A DNA stretch of 64,000 bases from Buchnera aphidicola (Mindarus abietinus) (GCF_964059085.1 NZ_OZ060398.1:75364-139363); one strand, 5' to 3'. Shown: positions 30,108 to 39,753, counted from the stretch's first letter. Translations and numbers: made by a program. Notes: generated by a model not told the origin, from the sequence alone.

Positions 30108-30689
30108 GTGAAAGAATATTTTTGGATCTTTATTAGCAATATTTTAATTGATAATTTGATTTTATCAAAATTTTTAGGAATGTGTCCGTTTATGGGAGTT
30201 TCTCAAAAGATAGAGAATTCTATTGGAATAGGATACGCAACAATTTTTGTTATTACATTAACTTCAGTATTATCATGGATAACTAATTTTTTTATTTTAA
30301 AACCATGTAATTTAATGTATTTAAATACCATGTTTTACATATTATTGATTGCTGTTAGCGTTCAATTATTAGAAATAATTATTCGTTCGATAAGTTTTAA
30401 AATGTATAATTCGTTAGGAATATTTTTACCTTTAATAACAACTAATTGCGCTGTTTTAGCAGTTCCTTTGGTTAGTTTAAAGTTAAATAGTTCATTTTTA
30501 GAAAATTTTGTTCAAGGAATAAGTTCTTCTATAGGGTTTTTTGTGGTTATAACCATATTTTCTAGTCTTCGTAATCGGATTTCTAGAATTAATACTTCAT
30601 ATGCATTTAAAGGAGTTCCGGTTTCTCTTGTAACTGCTGCTATAATTTCCATAGCATTTATGGGATTTAACGGATTAATAAAATTTTGA
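30108..30689 (+). CDS. rsxA: Electron transport complex subunit RsxA
   Basis: 193 residues, the E. coli length, with about six transmembrane helices. It starts at GTG (MKEYFWIFISNIL) with TTAGGT upstream. Conserved FLGMCPFMGVS and SLGIFLPLITTNCAVL are present. It is an integral subunit of the Rsx/Rnf complex, which couples ferredoxin and NADH redox chemistry to ion movement; in E. coli it keeps the SoxR regulator reduced. The stop overlaps rsxB by four bases. First of six rsx genes. Confidence 0.96.
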   Translation: MKEYFWIFISNILIDNLILSKFLGMCPFMGVSQKIENSIGIGYATIFVITLTSVLSWITNFFILKPCNLMYLNTMFYILLIAVSVQLLEIIIRSISFKMYNSLGIFLPLITTNCAVLAVPLVSLKLNSSFLENFVQGISSSIGFFVVITIFSSLRNRISRINTSYAFKGVPVSLVTAAIISIAFMGFNGLIKF

Positions 30690-31198
30690 TATTCAACATA
30701 TTATTAGCAATATTTACTTTTACTATTTTAACCTTATTATTAGGTATGATTTTAAGTTTTTTCTCTTTTTTTTTAGCAGTAAAAAAAGATAAGTTTATAG
30801 AAAAAATAGATGATTTATTGCCTCAAACACAATGTGGACAATGTGGTTATCCAGGCTGTTATCTGTATGCTGAGGCTATTTTAAAAAATAAAGAAGATAT
30901 TAATAAATGTACTCCTGGAGGTCATGAAACTTATTTAAAAATAGCCAAAATTTTAAAAATTGAAATTAATCGTAATTCTATTAAATATAATCGATTTAAT
31001 TCTAAATTAATAGATCATACAGTAATCATTGATGAATTAAATTGTATAGGTTGTGCTAAATGTTTAAATATATGTCCTATAGATGCTATTGTTGGTTCGT
31101 TTGGTTTTTTACATACTGTGTTACAAAAATTTTGTACAGGTTGTGATTTATGTGTATCCATATGTCCCATGGATTGTATAAAAAGAAAGAAATTATAA
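30686..31198 (+). CDS. rsxB: Electron transport complex iron-sulfur subunit RsxB
   Basis: 170 residues, shorter than the 192 in E. coli at the C-terminus. An N-terminal membrane anchor (about 1-30), then CGQCGYPGC for the N-terminal 4Fe-4S cluster, and two ferredoxin motifs CIGCAKCLNICP and CTGCDLCVSICP. All cluster cysteines are present. The start is not obvious: no ATG precedes the membrane anchor, so TTG 30686 overlapping the rsxA stop is assigned. The next gene follows after two bases. Confidence 0.93.
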   Translation: MIFNILLAIFTFTILTLLLGMILSFFSFFLAVKKDKFIEKIDDLLPQTQCGQCGYPGCYLYAEAILKNKEDINKCTPGGHETYLKIAKILKIEINRNSIKYNRFNSKLIDHTVIIDELNCIGCAKCLNICPIDAIVGSFGFLHTVLQKFCTGCDLCVSICPMDCIKRKKL

Positions 31199-31200
31199 TT

Positions 31201-32796
31201 ATGAATATTATTCAAATTTTAAAAAAAAAATTTTTAAAGTTATTTTTTTTAAAAAAGAATTTTTTAGTTTTAGGAGTTAATCTTTTTTCAAAAAAATATT
31301 TATCTATTAATTCTCCTTTAAAAAAAAGTTCTCTTCCTACTTACTTAAAAATAAATTTACCTGATATATTTTTACATAAAGAACGAATATGTATTGAATC
31401 AGGAGATTTTGTATTAAGAGGAGAATTATTAATTAAAGGAGATCATTTAACAGTTCCTATTAATTCTCCTACATCGGGTTATATAAAAATTGAGTATTAT
31501 TTAGATAATATTAAAGAATCTTCTTTTACAAAAATAAAAAGTATAATTATTTATCCAGATAAAAGAGATTCTTGGAAAAAATTAAAATTTTTAACAGATT
31601 ATTATAATTATTCTTCTTCAATTTTAATAAATCGTATTTATATAGCAGGAATTGTAGGTTTAGGAGGAGGAAAATTTCCGTCTTTTTTAAAATTACGTTT
31701 ATCAATTAAACATAATGTTAAAACGTTGATAGTTAATGGTATGGAAAGTGATCCCTTTATATCTTCAGATAGTATCTTAATTCTTGAAAAGATTAATGAA
31801 ATTATTTTAGGATGTAAAATTATTTCTCATATTTTACATATAAAAAAAGTAATTTTTGCAATATCTGAAAATAATTTGCAATGTATTAAAATTTTAGAGC
31901 AAGTAATTTTAGAAGTTTCTAACTTTAGCTTATATATTTTACCATCGATATATCCTTTAGGAAGTTCAAAATTATTAATTAAAAAAATATTTGGAATTGA
32001 AATTCCGAAAAATTTTAGATCATTTAATATTGGAATAATAGTACATAATGTTGGAACAATATACGCTATTAAAAGATCAATAATAAATGGAGAAGTATTT
32101 ACACAACGAGTAGTTACAGTAACAGGAATTTCTTCTTTGATAAAAAAAGGGAATGTATGGATAAGAATAGGTACACCAATAAAATATATTATAGATACTT
32201 TTTGTGTTACTAATAAAAGAATAAAAAATATTTTGATTAATGGATCTATAATGGGAATGGAAATTAATAAAAATATAGAATCCTATATTTCTGCAGAAAC
32301 AAATTGTGTAGCTATATTTTTTAGAATTAAAAATAGTTCTAAAATAATAGAGAAGGAATGTATTTTTTGTTCAAAATGTTCCGAAGTATGTCCTATAAAT
32401 TTATTACCGCAAAAGCTATATTGGTATATTAAAGAAGAAAATCATATTAAAACAAAAGAGTATAATATTAATTCTTGTATTGAATGTAAAAGTTGTGAAT
32501 TGGTTTGTCCCAGTAATATTTCATTAGTTAAATACTATAAGAAAGAAAAAAAAATAGTGCAAAAAAAAGATAGAGAAGAGTTGTTTACTAAACAATTGAA
32601 AACTCGTTTCAAAGAACATAATACTAGAAAGTTGATTGATAAAAGAAATATTAATTTTTTTTCTATAAATAAAAAGCATAAAACAAAAATTAAATTTAAA
32701 CTTACTAAAGAAAATAGTTTATTTAAAACAAAAAAAGATAAAAGAAAATATATTCAAGATGCGTTTTTACGTGTAAAATCAAGAAAAAAAATATAA
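31201..32796 (+). CDS. rsxC: Electron transport complex subunit RsxC, short form
   Basis: 531 residues from MNIIQILKKK, against about 740 in E. coli. The NADH/FMN-binding part is kept (AGIVGLGGGKFPSFLKL, NGMESDPFI). Two 4Fe-4S motifs follow near residues 380-440: CIFCSKCSEVCP and CIECKSCELVCP. The long alanine/lysine-rich repeat tail of the E. coli protein is missing; instead a lysine-rich tail of about 80 residues ends the protein. A ten-A tract lies at 31221-31230 near the start. It is the peripheral NADH-side subunit of the complex. Confidence 0.94.
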   Translation: MNIIQILKKKFLKLFFLKKNFLVLGVNLFSKKYLSINSPLKKSSLPTYLKINLPDIFLHKERICIESGDFVLRGELLIKGDHLTVPINSPTSGYIKIEYYLDNIKESSFTKIKSIIIYPDKRDSWKKLKFLTDYYNYSSSILINRIYIAGIVGLGGGKFPSFLKLRLSIKHNVKTLIVNGMESDPFISSDSILILEKINEIILGCKIISHILHIKKVIFAISENNLQCIKILEQVILEVSNFSLYILPSIYPLGSSKLLIKKIFGIEIPKNFRSFNIGIIVHNVGTIYAIKRSIINGEVFTQRVVTVTGISSLIKKGNVWIRIGTPIKYIIDTFCVTNKRIKNILINGSIMGMEINKNIESYISAETNCVAIFFRIKNSSKIIEKECIFCSKCSEVCPINLLPQKLYWYIKEENHIKTKEYNINSCIECKSCELVCPSNISLVKYYKKEKKIVQKKDREELFTKQLKTRFKEHNTRKLIDKRNINFFSINKKHKTKIKFKLTKENSLFKTKKDKRKYIQDAFLRVKSRKKI

Positions 32797-32906
32797 CTTT
32801 TATTATAGTTTATAACTGATTTAAAAGAAATGTTTGATTAATTCATATTTTATTTTCTATCTGTAATTTACAAATAATATTTATATTTAATAATAAAGTA
32901 ACTTAT

Positions 32907-33956
32907 ATGATTATTTTTTCTTACATTTATAAAAAAAATAGTATAAATCAAATTATGATTTATGTAATTCTAGCAATGTTTCCTGGAATTTTAATAAAAT
33001 CTTTTTATGATAATTATAGTACATTAATTCAAATAATATTATCTATAATTGCGGTTACAATATTAGAAATAATTATTTTAAAATTAAAAGGAAAAAATAT
33101 AAAAGATATATTTGAAGATTTTTCTTTTATTGTTACAGCTATTTTAATAGGTGTAAGCATACCTTCCTTTTCATCTTGGTGGATTAATGTAATTGGTATT
33201 TTTTTTTCTATTATTTTTGCTAAAGAAGTATTTGGAGGATTTGGAAAAAATATATTTAATCCTGCAATGGTAGGATATGCAGTATTATTAATTTCTTTCC
33301 CAGATTTTATGAGTTATGTAGTTATACCTTATAAATATATTGCTCAATATATGCATTTTTCAGATACTTTTAAAAGTATATTATCAAATAATTCTATTAA
33401 TTATTGGAAATCTTTTGAAAATTCTATAAATCAAATTGATTTTATAACTCAACCTACTCCTTTAGATTATCTTCGAAGTTACAAAGTTGAAAATCAAAGT
33501 TTTTTTATAAATTTTTTAAGGGAAAAAAATAAATATTGTTTTTTTAATTTTTTAATTTCTCGAAACATTAATATTGCTTTTTTTTTAGGAGGTTTATTTT
33601 TAATTTATAAAAAAGTTATTAGTTGGAGAATTTCTTTTTCATTTTTAGTAACATTTATTTTAGTATCTGAATTAGGTTGGATGTTTCTTGGAGATAGATC
33701 AATATCTCCTTATATACATTTATTTTCTGGATCGACTATGTTAGGTGCATTTTTTATAGCAACAGATCCTGTAACTACATGTTGTACTAACGCAGGAAAA
33801 ATTATTTTTGGAATAATAATTGGTCTTTTAGAATGGATTATTCGAACATTTGGTGGATATCCAGATGCGATGGCTTTTTCTATATTACTTGCTAATATGC
33901 TAGTACCTTTATTGGAGTATTATACTCAACCTGTTATTTATGGAAATAAAAAATAA
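32907..33956 (+). CDS. rsxD: Electron transport complex subunit RsxD
   Basis: 349 residues, near the 352 of E. coli, with about nine membrane helices. Conserved GKNIFNPAMVGYAVLL and the flavin-attachment-like motif in FSGSTMLGAFFIATDPVTT, where FMN is bound through the threonine in family members. GGYPDAMAFSILLANM near the C-terminus is typical. A 110-base gap separates it from rsxC, longer than the other gaps in the cluster. Confidence 0.95.
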   Translation: MIIFSYIYKKNSINQIMIYVILAMFPGILIKSFYDNYSTLIQIILSIIAVTILEIIILKLKGKNIKDIFEDFSFIVTAILIGVSIPSFSSWWINVIGIFFSIIFAKEVFGGFGKNIFNPAMVGYAVLLISFPDFMSYVVIPYKYIAQYMHFSDTFKSILSNNSINYWKSFENSINQIDFITQPTPLDYLRSYKVENQSFFINFLREKNKYCFFNFLISRNINIAFFLGGLFLIYKKVISWRISFSFLVTFILVSELGWMFLGDRSISPYIHLFSGSTMLGAFFIATDPVTTCCTNAGKIIFGIIIGLLEWIIRTFGGYPDAMAFSILLANMLVPLLEYYTQPVIYGNKK

Positions 33957-33962
33957 TCAAAA

Positions 33963-34595
33963 ATGTTAATAAAAATATTTTTAAATTTAGCTAAAATTGG
34001 TTTTTTTGCTATTTTTTTCTCTGGAATTACAGCGTTTGTATACGAGCATACAAAACCTATTATTTATAAAAACATTCAAGAAAAAGAAAAAAAAATTTTG
34101 AAAACAATTTTCAATAATTATAAATATGATAAAAGTATTAAATATAATTGCCATATAACTTCTAACAAATTACTTGGAGATAAAAAACGTCATCGTATTT
34201 GGTTAATTAAAAGAAAAAATAAATTATATGGAATGATAGTAGAATCAGTAGCATTAAATGGATATTCTGGATCGATAAAAATGATAGTAGGAAGCAATTT
34301 TTCAGGAAAAATTTTTGGAGTTAGAGTTTTAGAACATCGCGAAACACCTGGATTAGGTGATAAAATTGACTTAAAAATATCTAATTGGATTACTTTTTTT
34401 TCTAATAAAAATATTTTTGATTTAATTGATAGAGGAAAATTTGCTTTAAAAAAAGATGGAGGTATAATAGACCAGTTTACCGGAGCTAGTATAACGCCTA
34501 GAGCAGTAATTAATCAAATTAAAAATTCAGTTATATTTATATCAAAACAAAAAGATACTCAATTTCTTCAAACTTGTAACAATGAAAAAAAATAA
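33963..34595 (+). CDS. rsxG: Electron transport complex subunit RsxG
   Basis: 210 residues: one N-terminal transmembrane helix (about 8-26) and an outward-facing FMN-binding domain with VALNGYSGSIKMIVG, VLEHRETPGLGDKI and the flavinylation motif DQFTGASITPRAV. In most relatives this motif reads S/T-G-A-T and FMN is attached to the last Thr; here that position is Ser. It starts six bases after rsxD and overlaps rsxE by 14 bases. Confidence 0.95.
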   Translation: MLIKIFLNLAKIGFFAIFFSGITAFVYEHTKPIIYKNIQEKEKKILKTIFNNYKYDKSIKYNCHITSNKLLGDKKRHRIWLIKRKNKLYGMIVESVALNGYSGSIKMIVGSNFSGKIFGVRVLEHRETPGLGDKIDLKISNWITFFSNKNIFDLIDRGKFALKKDGGIIDQFTGASITPRAVINQIKNSVIFISKQKDTQFLQTCNNEKK

Positions 34596-35256
34596 ATTAA
34601 TGAAAAATAAATTTTTTTATCAAATTTGGAAAAGAAATATTATTCTAGATAAATTATTAGGATTATGTCCTACATTAGCTATTACAACTAATGCATCTAA
34701 CGCATTAGGATTAGGTTTATCTACAATGATAGTGTTGTTATTAACAAATAGTATAATTTCTAGTGTAAGAAATTGGATTCCAAATGATCTTCGTATTCCT
34801 ATTTATATGATTATTATTTCTTCAATTGTTACTTGTTTAGATTTTTTAATAAATGCTTATTCTTTTAGTTTACATGAATCACTAGGAATTTTTATTCCAT
34901 TAATTATCACTAATTGTATAGTTTTAAACTCTGCTGAAGAAATAAGAAAAAAAGAAAAGATATATATTTCATTAATTAATAGTTTCATAATAGGAATTGG
35001 AGCTACCATTTCTATGGTAATTTTAGGAATTTTTAGAGAAATATTAGGTCAAGGTACTATATTTTCTAATGTGGATAATTTATTAGGTTCCTTTTTTAAT
35101 TTTCTTTATTATAAATTTATAAATTCATCTTCATTATTTATATTAGCAACTTTACCTCCTGGTGCTTTATTTATTTTAAGTTTATTAATAGCTATGAAAA
35201 GAACAGTAAAAAATAAAAGTATTAAACGTATAGATTGTATTGTAAATTACAAATAA
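34582..35256 (+). CDS. rsxE: Electron transport complex subunit RsxE
   Basis: 224 residues, six predicted membrane helices, homologous to RsxA as in all Rnf complexes (LLGLCPTLAITTNASNALGLG, SLGIFIPLIITNCIVLN, LREILGQGT-like FREILGQGTIF, LPPGALFI). ATG 34582 overlaps rsxG; ATG 34600 is an alternative that fits the family length less clearly either way. Last membrane subunit of the complex; nth follows 37 bases on, as in E. coli. Confidence 0.95.
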   Translation: MKKNKLMKNKFFYQIWKRNIILDKLLGLCPTLAITTNASNALGLGLSTMIVLLLTNSIISSVRNWIPNDLRIPIYMIIISSIVTCLDFLINAYSFSLHESLGIFIPLIITNCIVLNSAEEIRKKEKIYISLINSFIIGIGATISMVILGIFREILGQGTIFSNVDNLLGSFFNFLYYKFINSSSLFILATLPPGALFILSLLIAMKRTVKNKSIKRIDCIVNYK

Positions 35257-35293
35257 TTTCTATGTGTTTAGATATGTAAGTGACATATAGATT

Positions 35294-35935
35294 ATGAATA
35301 AAAAAAAAAGATATAAAATATTACTAGAATTTGAAAAAGATAATCCAAATCCAAAAATAGAACTTATATTTTCTTCTACATTTGAATTATTAATTTCTGT
35401 AATTTTATCAGCACAGACAACAGATAAGCAAGTGAATAAAGCAACTCGAAAATTATATTCTGTTGCCAATACCCCTTATCAAATTTTAGATATAGGAATA
35501 GAAAAAGTTAAATATTATATAAAAAATATTGGTTTGTTTAATATAAAAAGTCAATATTTAATCGAAACTTCTAAAATATTAATAAATAAATATAATGGTT
35601 TAGTTCCGAATACTCGAAAAAAATTGATGATGCTACCAGGTGTAGGCAGAAAAACAGCTAATATTATTTTAAATGTAGCTTTTAAAAAGAATACTATTGC
35701 TGTAGATACTCATGTTTTTAGAGTAGTAAATCGTATAAATTTTGCTTCAGGAAATAATGTTTTTATAGTAGAAAAAAAACTAATTAAGTTAATCCCATTA
35801 AAATTTAAATACTATGCTCATTCTTGGTTCGTATTGCATGGAAGATATATTTGTTTAAAAAAAAATCCAAAATGTAGTATATGTATTATATCAAAACTTT
35901 GCGAGTTTTTTAAAAAGAATCGTTATCTTAATTAA
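35294..35935 (+). CDS. nth: Endonuclease III, base-excision repair
   Basis: 213 residues. DNA glycosylase/AP lyase for oxidised pyrimidines. Helix-hairpin-helix with the catalytic lysine in LPGVGRKTANIILN, the catalytic aspartate in AVDTHVFRV, and the C-terminal 4Fe-4S loop with cysteines spaced C-x6-C-x2-C-x5-C (CLKKNPKCSICIISKLC). The VLSAQTTD start of the fold (ILSAQTTD) is intact. Together with nfo at 53.5 kb it forms a minimal base-excision pathway. Confidence 0.96.
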   Translation: MNKKKRYKILLEFEKDNPNPKIELIFSSTFELLISVILSAQTTDKQVNKATRKLYSVANTPYQILDIGIEKVKYYIKNIGLFNIKSQYLIETSKILINKYNGLVPNTRKKLMMLPGVGRKTANIILNVAFKKNTIAVDTHVFRVVNRINFASGNNVFIVEKKLIKLIPLKFKYYAHSWFVLHGRYICLKKNPKCSICIISKLCEFFKKNRYLN

Positions 35936-36046
35936 AAGATTAAATATTTTGTTAATATTTAACATAATTTGATATTGAATTTTTTAATACTGTAAAAAAC
36001 ATCAAAAAATATTTTTATATTTTTTTACAATATTAGGAGAAAAATA

Positions 36047-37315
36047 GTGAATTTGAATATAGTTTCTGAATTAAAAAACAGAGGTTTAATTCATAACTTA
36101 ACTAAAGAAACAGAATTTTTAACAATACTTCTAGAAAAGAAAATAAAAGTATATTGTGGATTTGATCCTACAGCAGATAGTTTGCATTTGGGACATTTAT
36201 TGCCTTTAATTTGTATGAAAAGGTTTCAAAAAAATGGACATAAATTAGTTTTTTTAGTAGGGGAAGCAACAAGTTTAATAGGAGATCCAAGTTTTAAGGA
36301 AAAATCTAGAAAATTGAATTCTATTTTTCATATGGAAGCTTTTAGTAAAAAAATTAAGCATCAAATTTTTAATTTTTTTAAAAGAAATAAAAATTCTTCT
36401 AATTTAACAATATTAAGTAATTTAAATTGGTTTAAAAAAATGAATTTATTAGATTTTTTATCCAATATAGGAAAGTATTTTTCAATAAATTCAATGATTA
36501 ATAAAGAATCTGTAAAAAAAAGAATCAAAAGGATTGATCAAGGAATAGCATTTTCTGAATTTTCTTATAGTTTATTACAAGCCTATGATTTTTTAAAATT
36601 ATATCAACAAAAAGGAGTTATTCTTCAAATAGGAGGATCGGATCAATGGGGAAATATTTCTTCTGGAATTAATTTAATTAGAAAAGTTACTAAAAAAAAA
36701 GTTTTTGGATTAACTATTCCTTTGTTAATGCAATCTAATGGGTTAAAATTTGGGAAAACAGAAAGAGGAACAATTTGGTTGGATTCAAAAAAAACTAGTG
36801 CTTATAAATTTTATCAATTTTGGATTAATGTATCTGATAATAATATATATGATTATTTACGGAAATTTACTTTTTTAAAAAATTCAGAAATTGATAACTT
36901 TGAAGGTAAAAAAAATTTTGAAAAACATGTATTCTTAGCAAAGCAGAAATTAGCAGAAAATGTTACTACATTAGTACATGGAAAAGAAAAGTGTGAATCT
37001 GCAAAAAGAATTACTCAATCTATTTTTTTTAATAGTATAGAAAATATGAAAAAAATTGATTTTTTTCAATTAAAGCAAGATGGTATTCCTACAGTAAATT
37101 TATTAAATTCTGACGATTTACAAGAAGCTTTAGTAAAATCAGGTTTATCCTCTTCTAGAGGACAAGCGAGAAATATGATTTTAGCTAATGCTATTTATGT
37201 AAATCATAAAAAAGAAAAAAATATAAAATATAAATTTAATTGTCAAGACAAAATATTTGGAAAATATACTCTTTTAAGAAGAGGAAAAAAAAGTTATTGT
37301 TTAATATGTTGGTAA
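36047..37315 (+). CDS. tyrS: Tyrosyl-tRNA synthetase
   Basis: 422 residues, near the 424 of E. coli. Starts at GTG with AGGAGA upstream. Catalytic HIGH-type motif in HLGHLLPL, tyrosine-pocket YSLLQAYDF and IGGSDQWGNI, and the KMSKS-type motif KFGKTE. The C-terminal S4 RNA-binding domain (about residues 355-422) is present with SSSRGQARNMILANAIYVN. Nothing unusual. Confidence 0.96.
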   Translation: MNLNIVSELKNRGLIHNLTKETEFLTILLEKKIKVYCGFDPTADSLHLGHLLPLICMKRFQKNGHKLVFLVGEATSLIGDPSFKEKSRKLNSIFHMEAFSKKIKHQIFNFFKRNKNSSNLTILSNLNWFKKMNLLDFLSNIGKYFSINSMINKESVKKRIKRIDQGIAFSEFSYSLLQAYDFLKLYQQKGVILQIGGSDQWGNISSGINLIRKVTKKKVFGLTIPLLMQSNGLKFGKTERGTIWLDSKKTSAYKFYQFWINVSDNNIYDYLRKFTFLKNSEIDNFEGKKNFEKHVFLAKQKLAENVTTLVHGKEKCESAKRITQSIFFNSIENMKKIDFFQLKQDGIPTVNLLNSDDLQEALVKSGLSSSRGQARNMILANAIYVNHKKEKNIKYKFNCQDKIFGKYTLLRRGKKSYCLICW

Positions 37316-37365
37316 AAATGTTTTTTTTAAGTAAAAAGACAAATTTCATTTATATATAAATATAT

Positions 37366-37743
37366 TTATTCGGATAAGGTGAAGCTTTCCCCACAACCGC
37401 AAAATTTTTTTATTTTAGAATTCTTAAATTTAAACACTTGATTCATTCCTTCTTTTACAAAATCTATTTTAGTATTAATTAAAAAAGGAATAATTTTTAT
37501 AGGAATAAATATGTTAAAACCATTTTTTAAAAAAAATATTTCTTTTTCTTTTTTATTTTTTGCTATTTCTAAAATATATTTAAATCCTGCACAACCTGTT
37601 TTTTTTAGATTAATTCTAATCCCTTTTCCTAAAGGATTTTTTTTTATAAGAAATTTAATTTGTTTTTCTGCCGCGTTGGTAATTTTAATATTTTTACATT
37701 GATGATAAGAATCTAATTCAAATTTAATATTTTTATCAATCAT
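37366..37743 (-). CDS. sufA: A-type iron-sulfur carrier SufA
   Basis: 125 residues. HesB/IscA fold with the three cluster-binding cysteines in KKTGCAGFKY and KKFCGCGES. The FVKEGMNQVFKFKNSK segment before the last motif matches SufA better than IscA or ErpA, and ydiK next door is close to suf in E. coli too. It delivers 4Fe-4S or 2Fe-2S clusters to apoproteins such as Nth or RsxB/C. The upstream in-frame Met (37803) adds an unrelated lysine-rich stretch and is rejected. ErpA is the alternative name. Confidence 0.85.
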   Translation of the reverse strand: MIDKNIKFELDSYHQCKNIKITNAAEKQIKFLIKKNPLGKGIRINLKKTGCAGFKYILEIAKNKKEKEIFFLKNGFNIFIPIKIIPFLINTKIDFVKEGMNQVFKFKNSKIKKFCGCGESFTLSE

Positions 37744-38062
37744 AAAAAATTTTCCTTTTTTATTTTTTTTAAATTTAAAGAAAGTATTGTAAATTAATTT
37801 CAAAGTAATATTATGATATAATTAATAGTTAAAAATAAATATAAATTATGAGTTTAAAAAAATATTCTTATAGATTATTTGATGTCTACATTTTATGTAT
37901 TATTATATAAATAATTATTTTTTTTAATATTTTTTATTAATAAAATAGAAAAATATTAAATGAAATTAATTAGTTTTATAATAATTTAATTTTTATAAAG
38001 TGTAAAGTACAGTTTTTTTATATAAAAAATAATTTGAACACAATTGAGGTATGATTTTTTAT
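37744..38062. other. Divergent spacer between sufA and ydiK
   Basis: About 319 bases with promoters for both genes presumably inside. A TTGAGG sequence lies at 38044-38049, 13 bases before the chosen ydiK start. No other gene, repeat or Fur/IscR-like site can be supported. Confidence 0.5.
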
Positions 38063-39181
38063 ATGCGAAATACAGAAGAAGGTATGGATTTACCGCAGTC
38101 TGTTTTTTCTTTTATGTTTATAGCTTTAATGATGTTTATTAGTTTTTGGGTACTTCGTCCTTTTTTATTGAGTTTTTTATGGGCTAGTATGGTGGTGATA
38201 GCAACTTGGCCTCTTATGTTAAAAATTCAAAATTTGTTAGGAGGAAAACGTTTTTTAGCAGTAGGTGTTATGACTACTGGATTACTAATTCTATTGTTTG
38301 TTCCTGTAATATGTGTAATTAATAGTTTAATTGATACTAGTATTCCTTTTATTAATTGTTTTATATCTGGAAATTTTAGCTTTCCTAATTTAATTTGGTT
38401 GCAGGATATACCAATTATAGGAAAAAAATTATTTTTTTCTTATCAAAAATTATTAAATGGAGGAGGAGGATTATTAATTAGCCAAGTACAACCTTATATA
38501 GGGAAAACAACTTATTTTTTTGTAACTCAAGTTGAAAATATTGGTCATTGCTTTATACATCTTGTTTTTACAGCAATATTCAGTACTTTTCTTTATTGGA
38601 AAGGAGAAAAAATTGCCCATGTTCTACGATATTTTGCTTTTAGATTAGCAGATCAATCAGGAGATGCAGTAGTTTTATTAGCAGGTCAGGCTGTTAGATC
38701 TGTTGCTTTAGGTGTTGTTGTAACAGCATTTATTCAAGGAATGTTAGCTGGAATGGGATTAGTAATTTCAGGTATTCCTTATTCTGCTTTATTGATGTTA
38801 TTAATGTTTTCATTGTGTTTAATTCAGTTAGGTCCATTACCTGTATTAATTCCAGCTATAATTTGGTTGTTTTGGAAAAATGATGTTACGTTAGGAACGA
38901 TTCTGTTAATTTGGAGTTTTTTTCTTTTTATTTTAGATAATATATTACGTCCAATGATTATAAGAACAGGAGCAGATTTACCTATAATATTAATTTTATC
39001 AGGAGTAATAGGAGGGTTATTAGCGTTTGGAATGATAGGATTATTTATAGGCCCTGTTGTGTTGCTAATTTCTTATCGATTAATTACATCTTGGATGAAT
39101 GAAACTTCATATTCGGGATCAATATCCAAAAAAGTAATATATCAATTAAAAAAAAATATCTATAAAAAGAATATACAATAG
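38063..39181 (+). CDS. ydiK: AI-2E family transporter-like membrane protein YdiK
   Basis: 372 residues, eight predicted membrane helices in the PerM/AI-2E pattern: two pairs at the N-terminus, a long loop, then the conserved VALGVVVTAFIQGMLAGMG, LGPLPVLIPAIIWL and GADLPIILILSGVIGGLLAFGMIGLFIGPVVL. The start at 38063 gives the same distance to the first helix as in E. coli YdiK; ATG 38051 is the alternative. Substrate unknown; family members export small molecules. Its retention in such a small genome suggests a useful transport role, but I cannot name it. Confidence 0.92.
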   Translation: MRNTEEGMDLPQSVFSFMFIALMMFISFWVLRPFLLSFLWASMVVIATWPLMLKIQNLLGGKRFLAVGVMTTGLLILLFVPVICVINSLIDTSIPFINCFISGNFSFPNLIWLQDIPIIGKKLFFSYQKLLNGGGGLLISQVQPYIGKTTYFFVTQVENIGHCFIHLVFTAIFSTFLYWKGEKIAHVLRYFAFRLADQSGDAVVLLAGQAVRSVALGVVVTAFIQGMLAGMGLVISGIPYSALLMLLMFSLCLIQLGPLPVLIPAIIWLFWKNDVTLGTILLIWSFFLFILDNILRPMIIRTGADLPIILILSGVIGGLLAFGMIGLFIGPVVLLISYRLITSWMNETSYSGSISKKVIYQLKKNIYKKNIQ

Positions 39182-39753
39182 TCAGGAGGAGGGATTTATT
39201 TCAGTATATTTTTTTTTAAAATTATAAATTAGTAGTTATTAACTAATAATTTAATATATATAATATTAAAAATATTTATTTTTATATATTGAAAGTTAAT
39301 GTTATGTTTTTTATAAATAAAAAACTAAAAATTTTTTAAAAAACCTACATTAAGCATGCAATTTAAATTTTTTTTATTAAATACTTTTTAAAATTTAAGC
39401 AATTTAAACATATAAAAATGTAATTATTAATATCTAGATGCAAATTTATATTAAATTAAAAAATATTTTTCAAAAAATGTTTTTAAATATAAAAAATATA
39501 TTGGTACTAATTAAATATATGAAAAAATGCATACAAATTATTAAAAATATAAAAATATTTTATTAAAAAAATTTTTTTCTTTATTTTCTTTTGAAAAGAA
39601 TTTATATGATTTTAAAGAAAGTATATATATTTTTATAACTTATATAATTTATTAATATAGATAAATATCTTTTGTAATTAATAATTATTAATAAATAATT
39701 AATTATGACTTATTATTCTTTTCAGAATACAAAAAACTCATTTAGAGAAAAAA
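39182..39753. other. Longest gene-free stretch, between ydiK and aroH
   Basis: 572 bases with no credible gene on either strand. A very strong ribosome-binding-like sequence (AGGAGGAGG, 39184-39192) sits right after the ydiK stop but only a 12-codon frame from a non-standard start follows. The rest is A/T with short weak inverted repeats. It may be a decayed gene plus the aroH promoter region. Confidence 0.5.
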
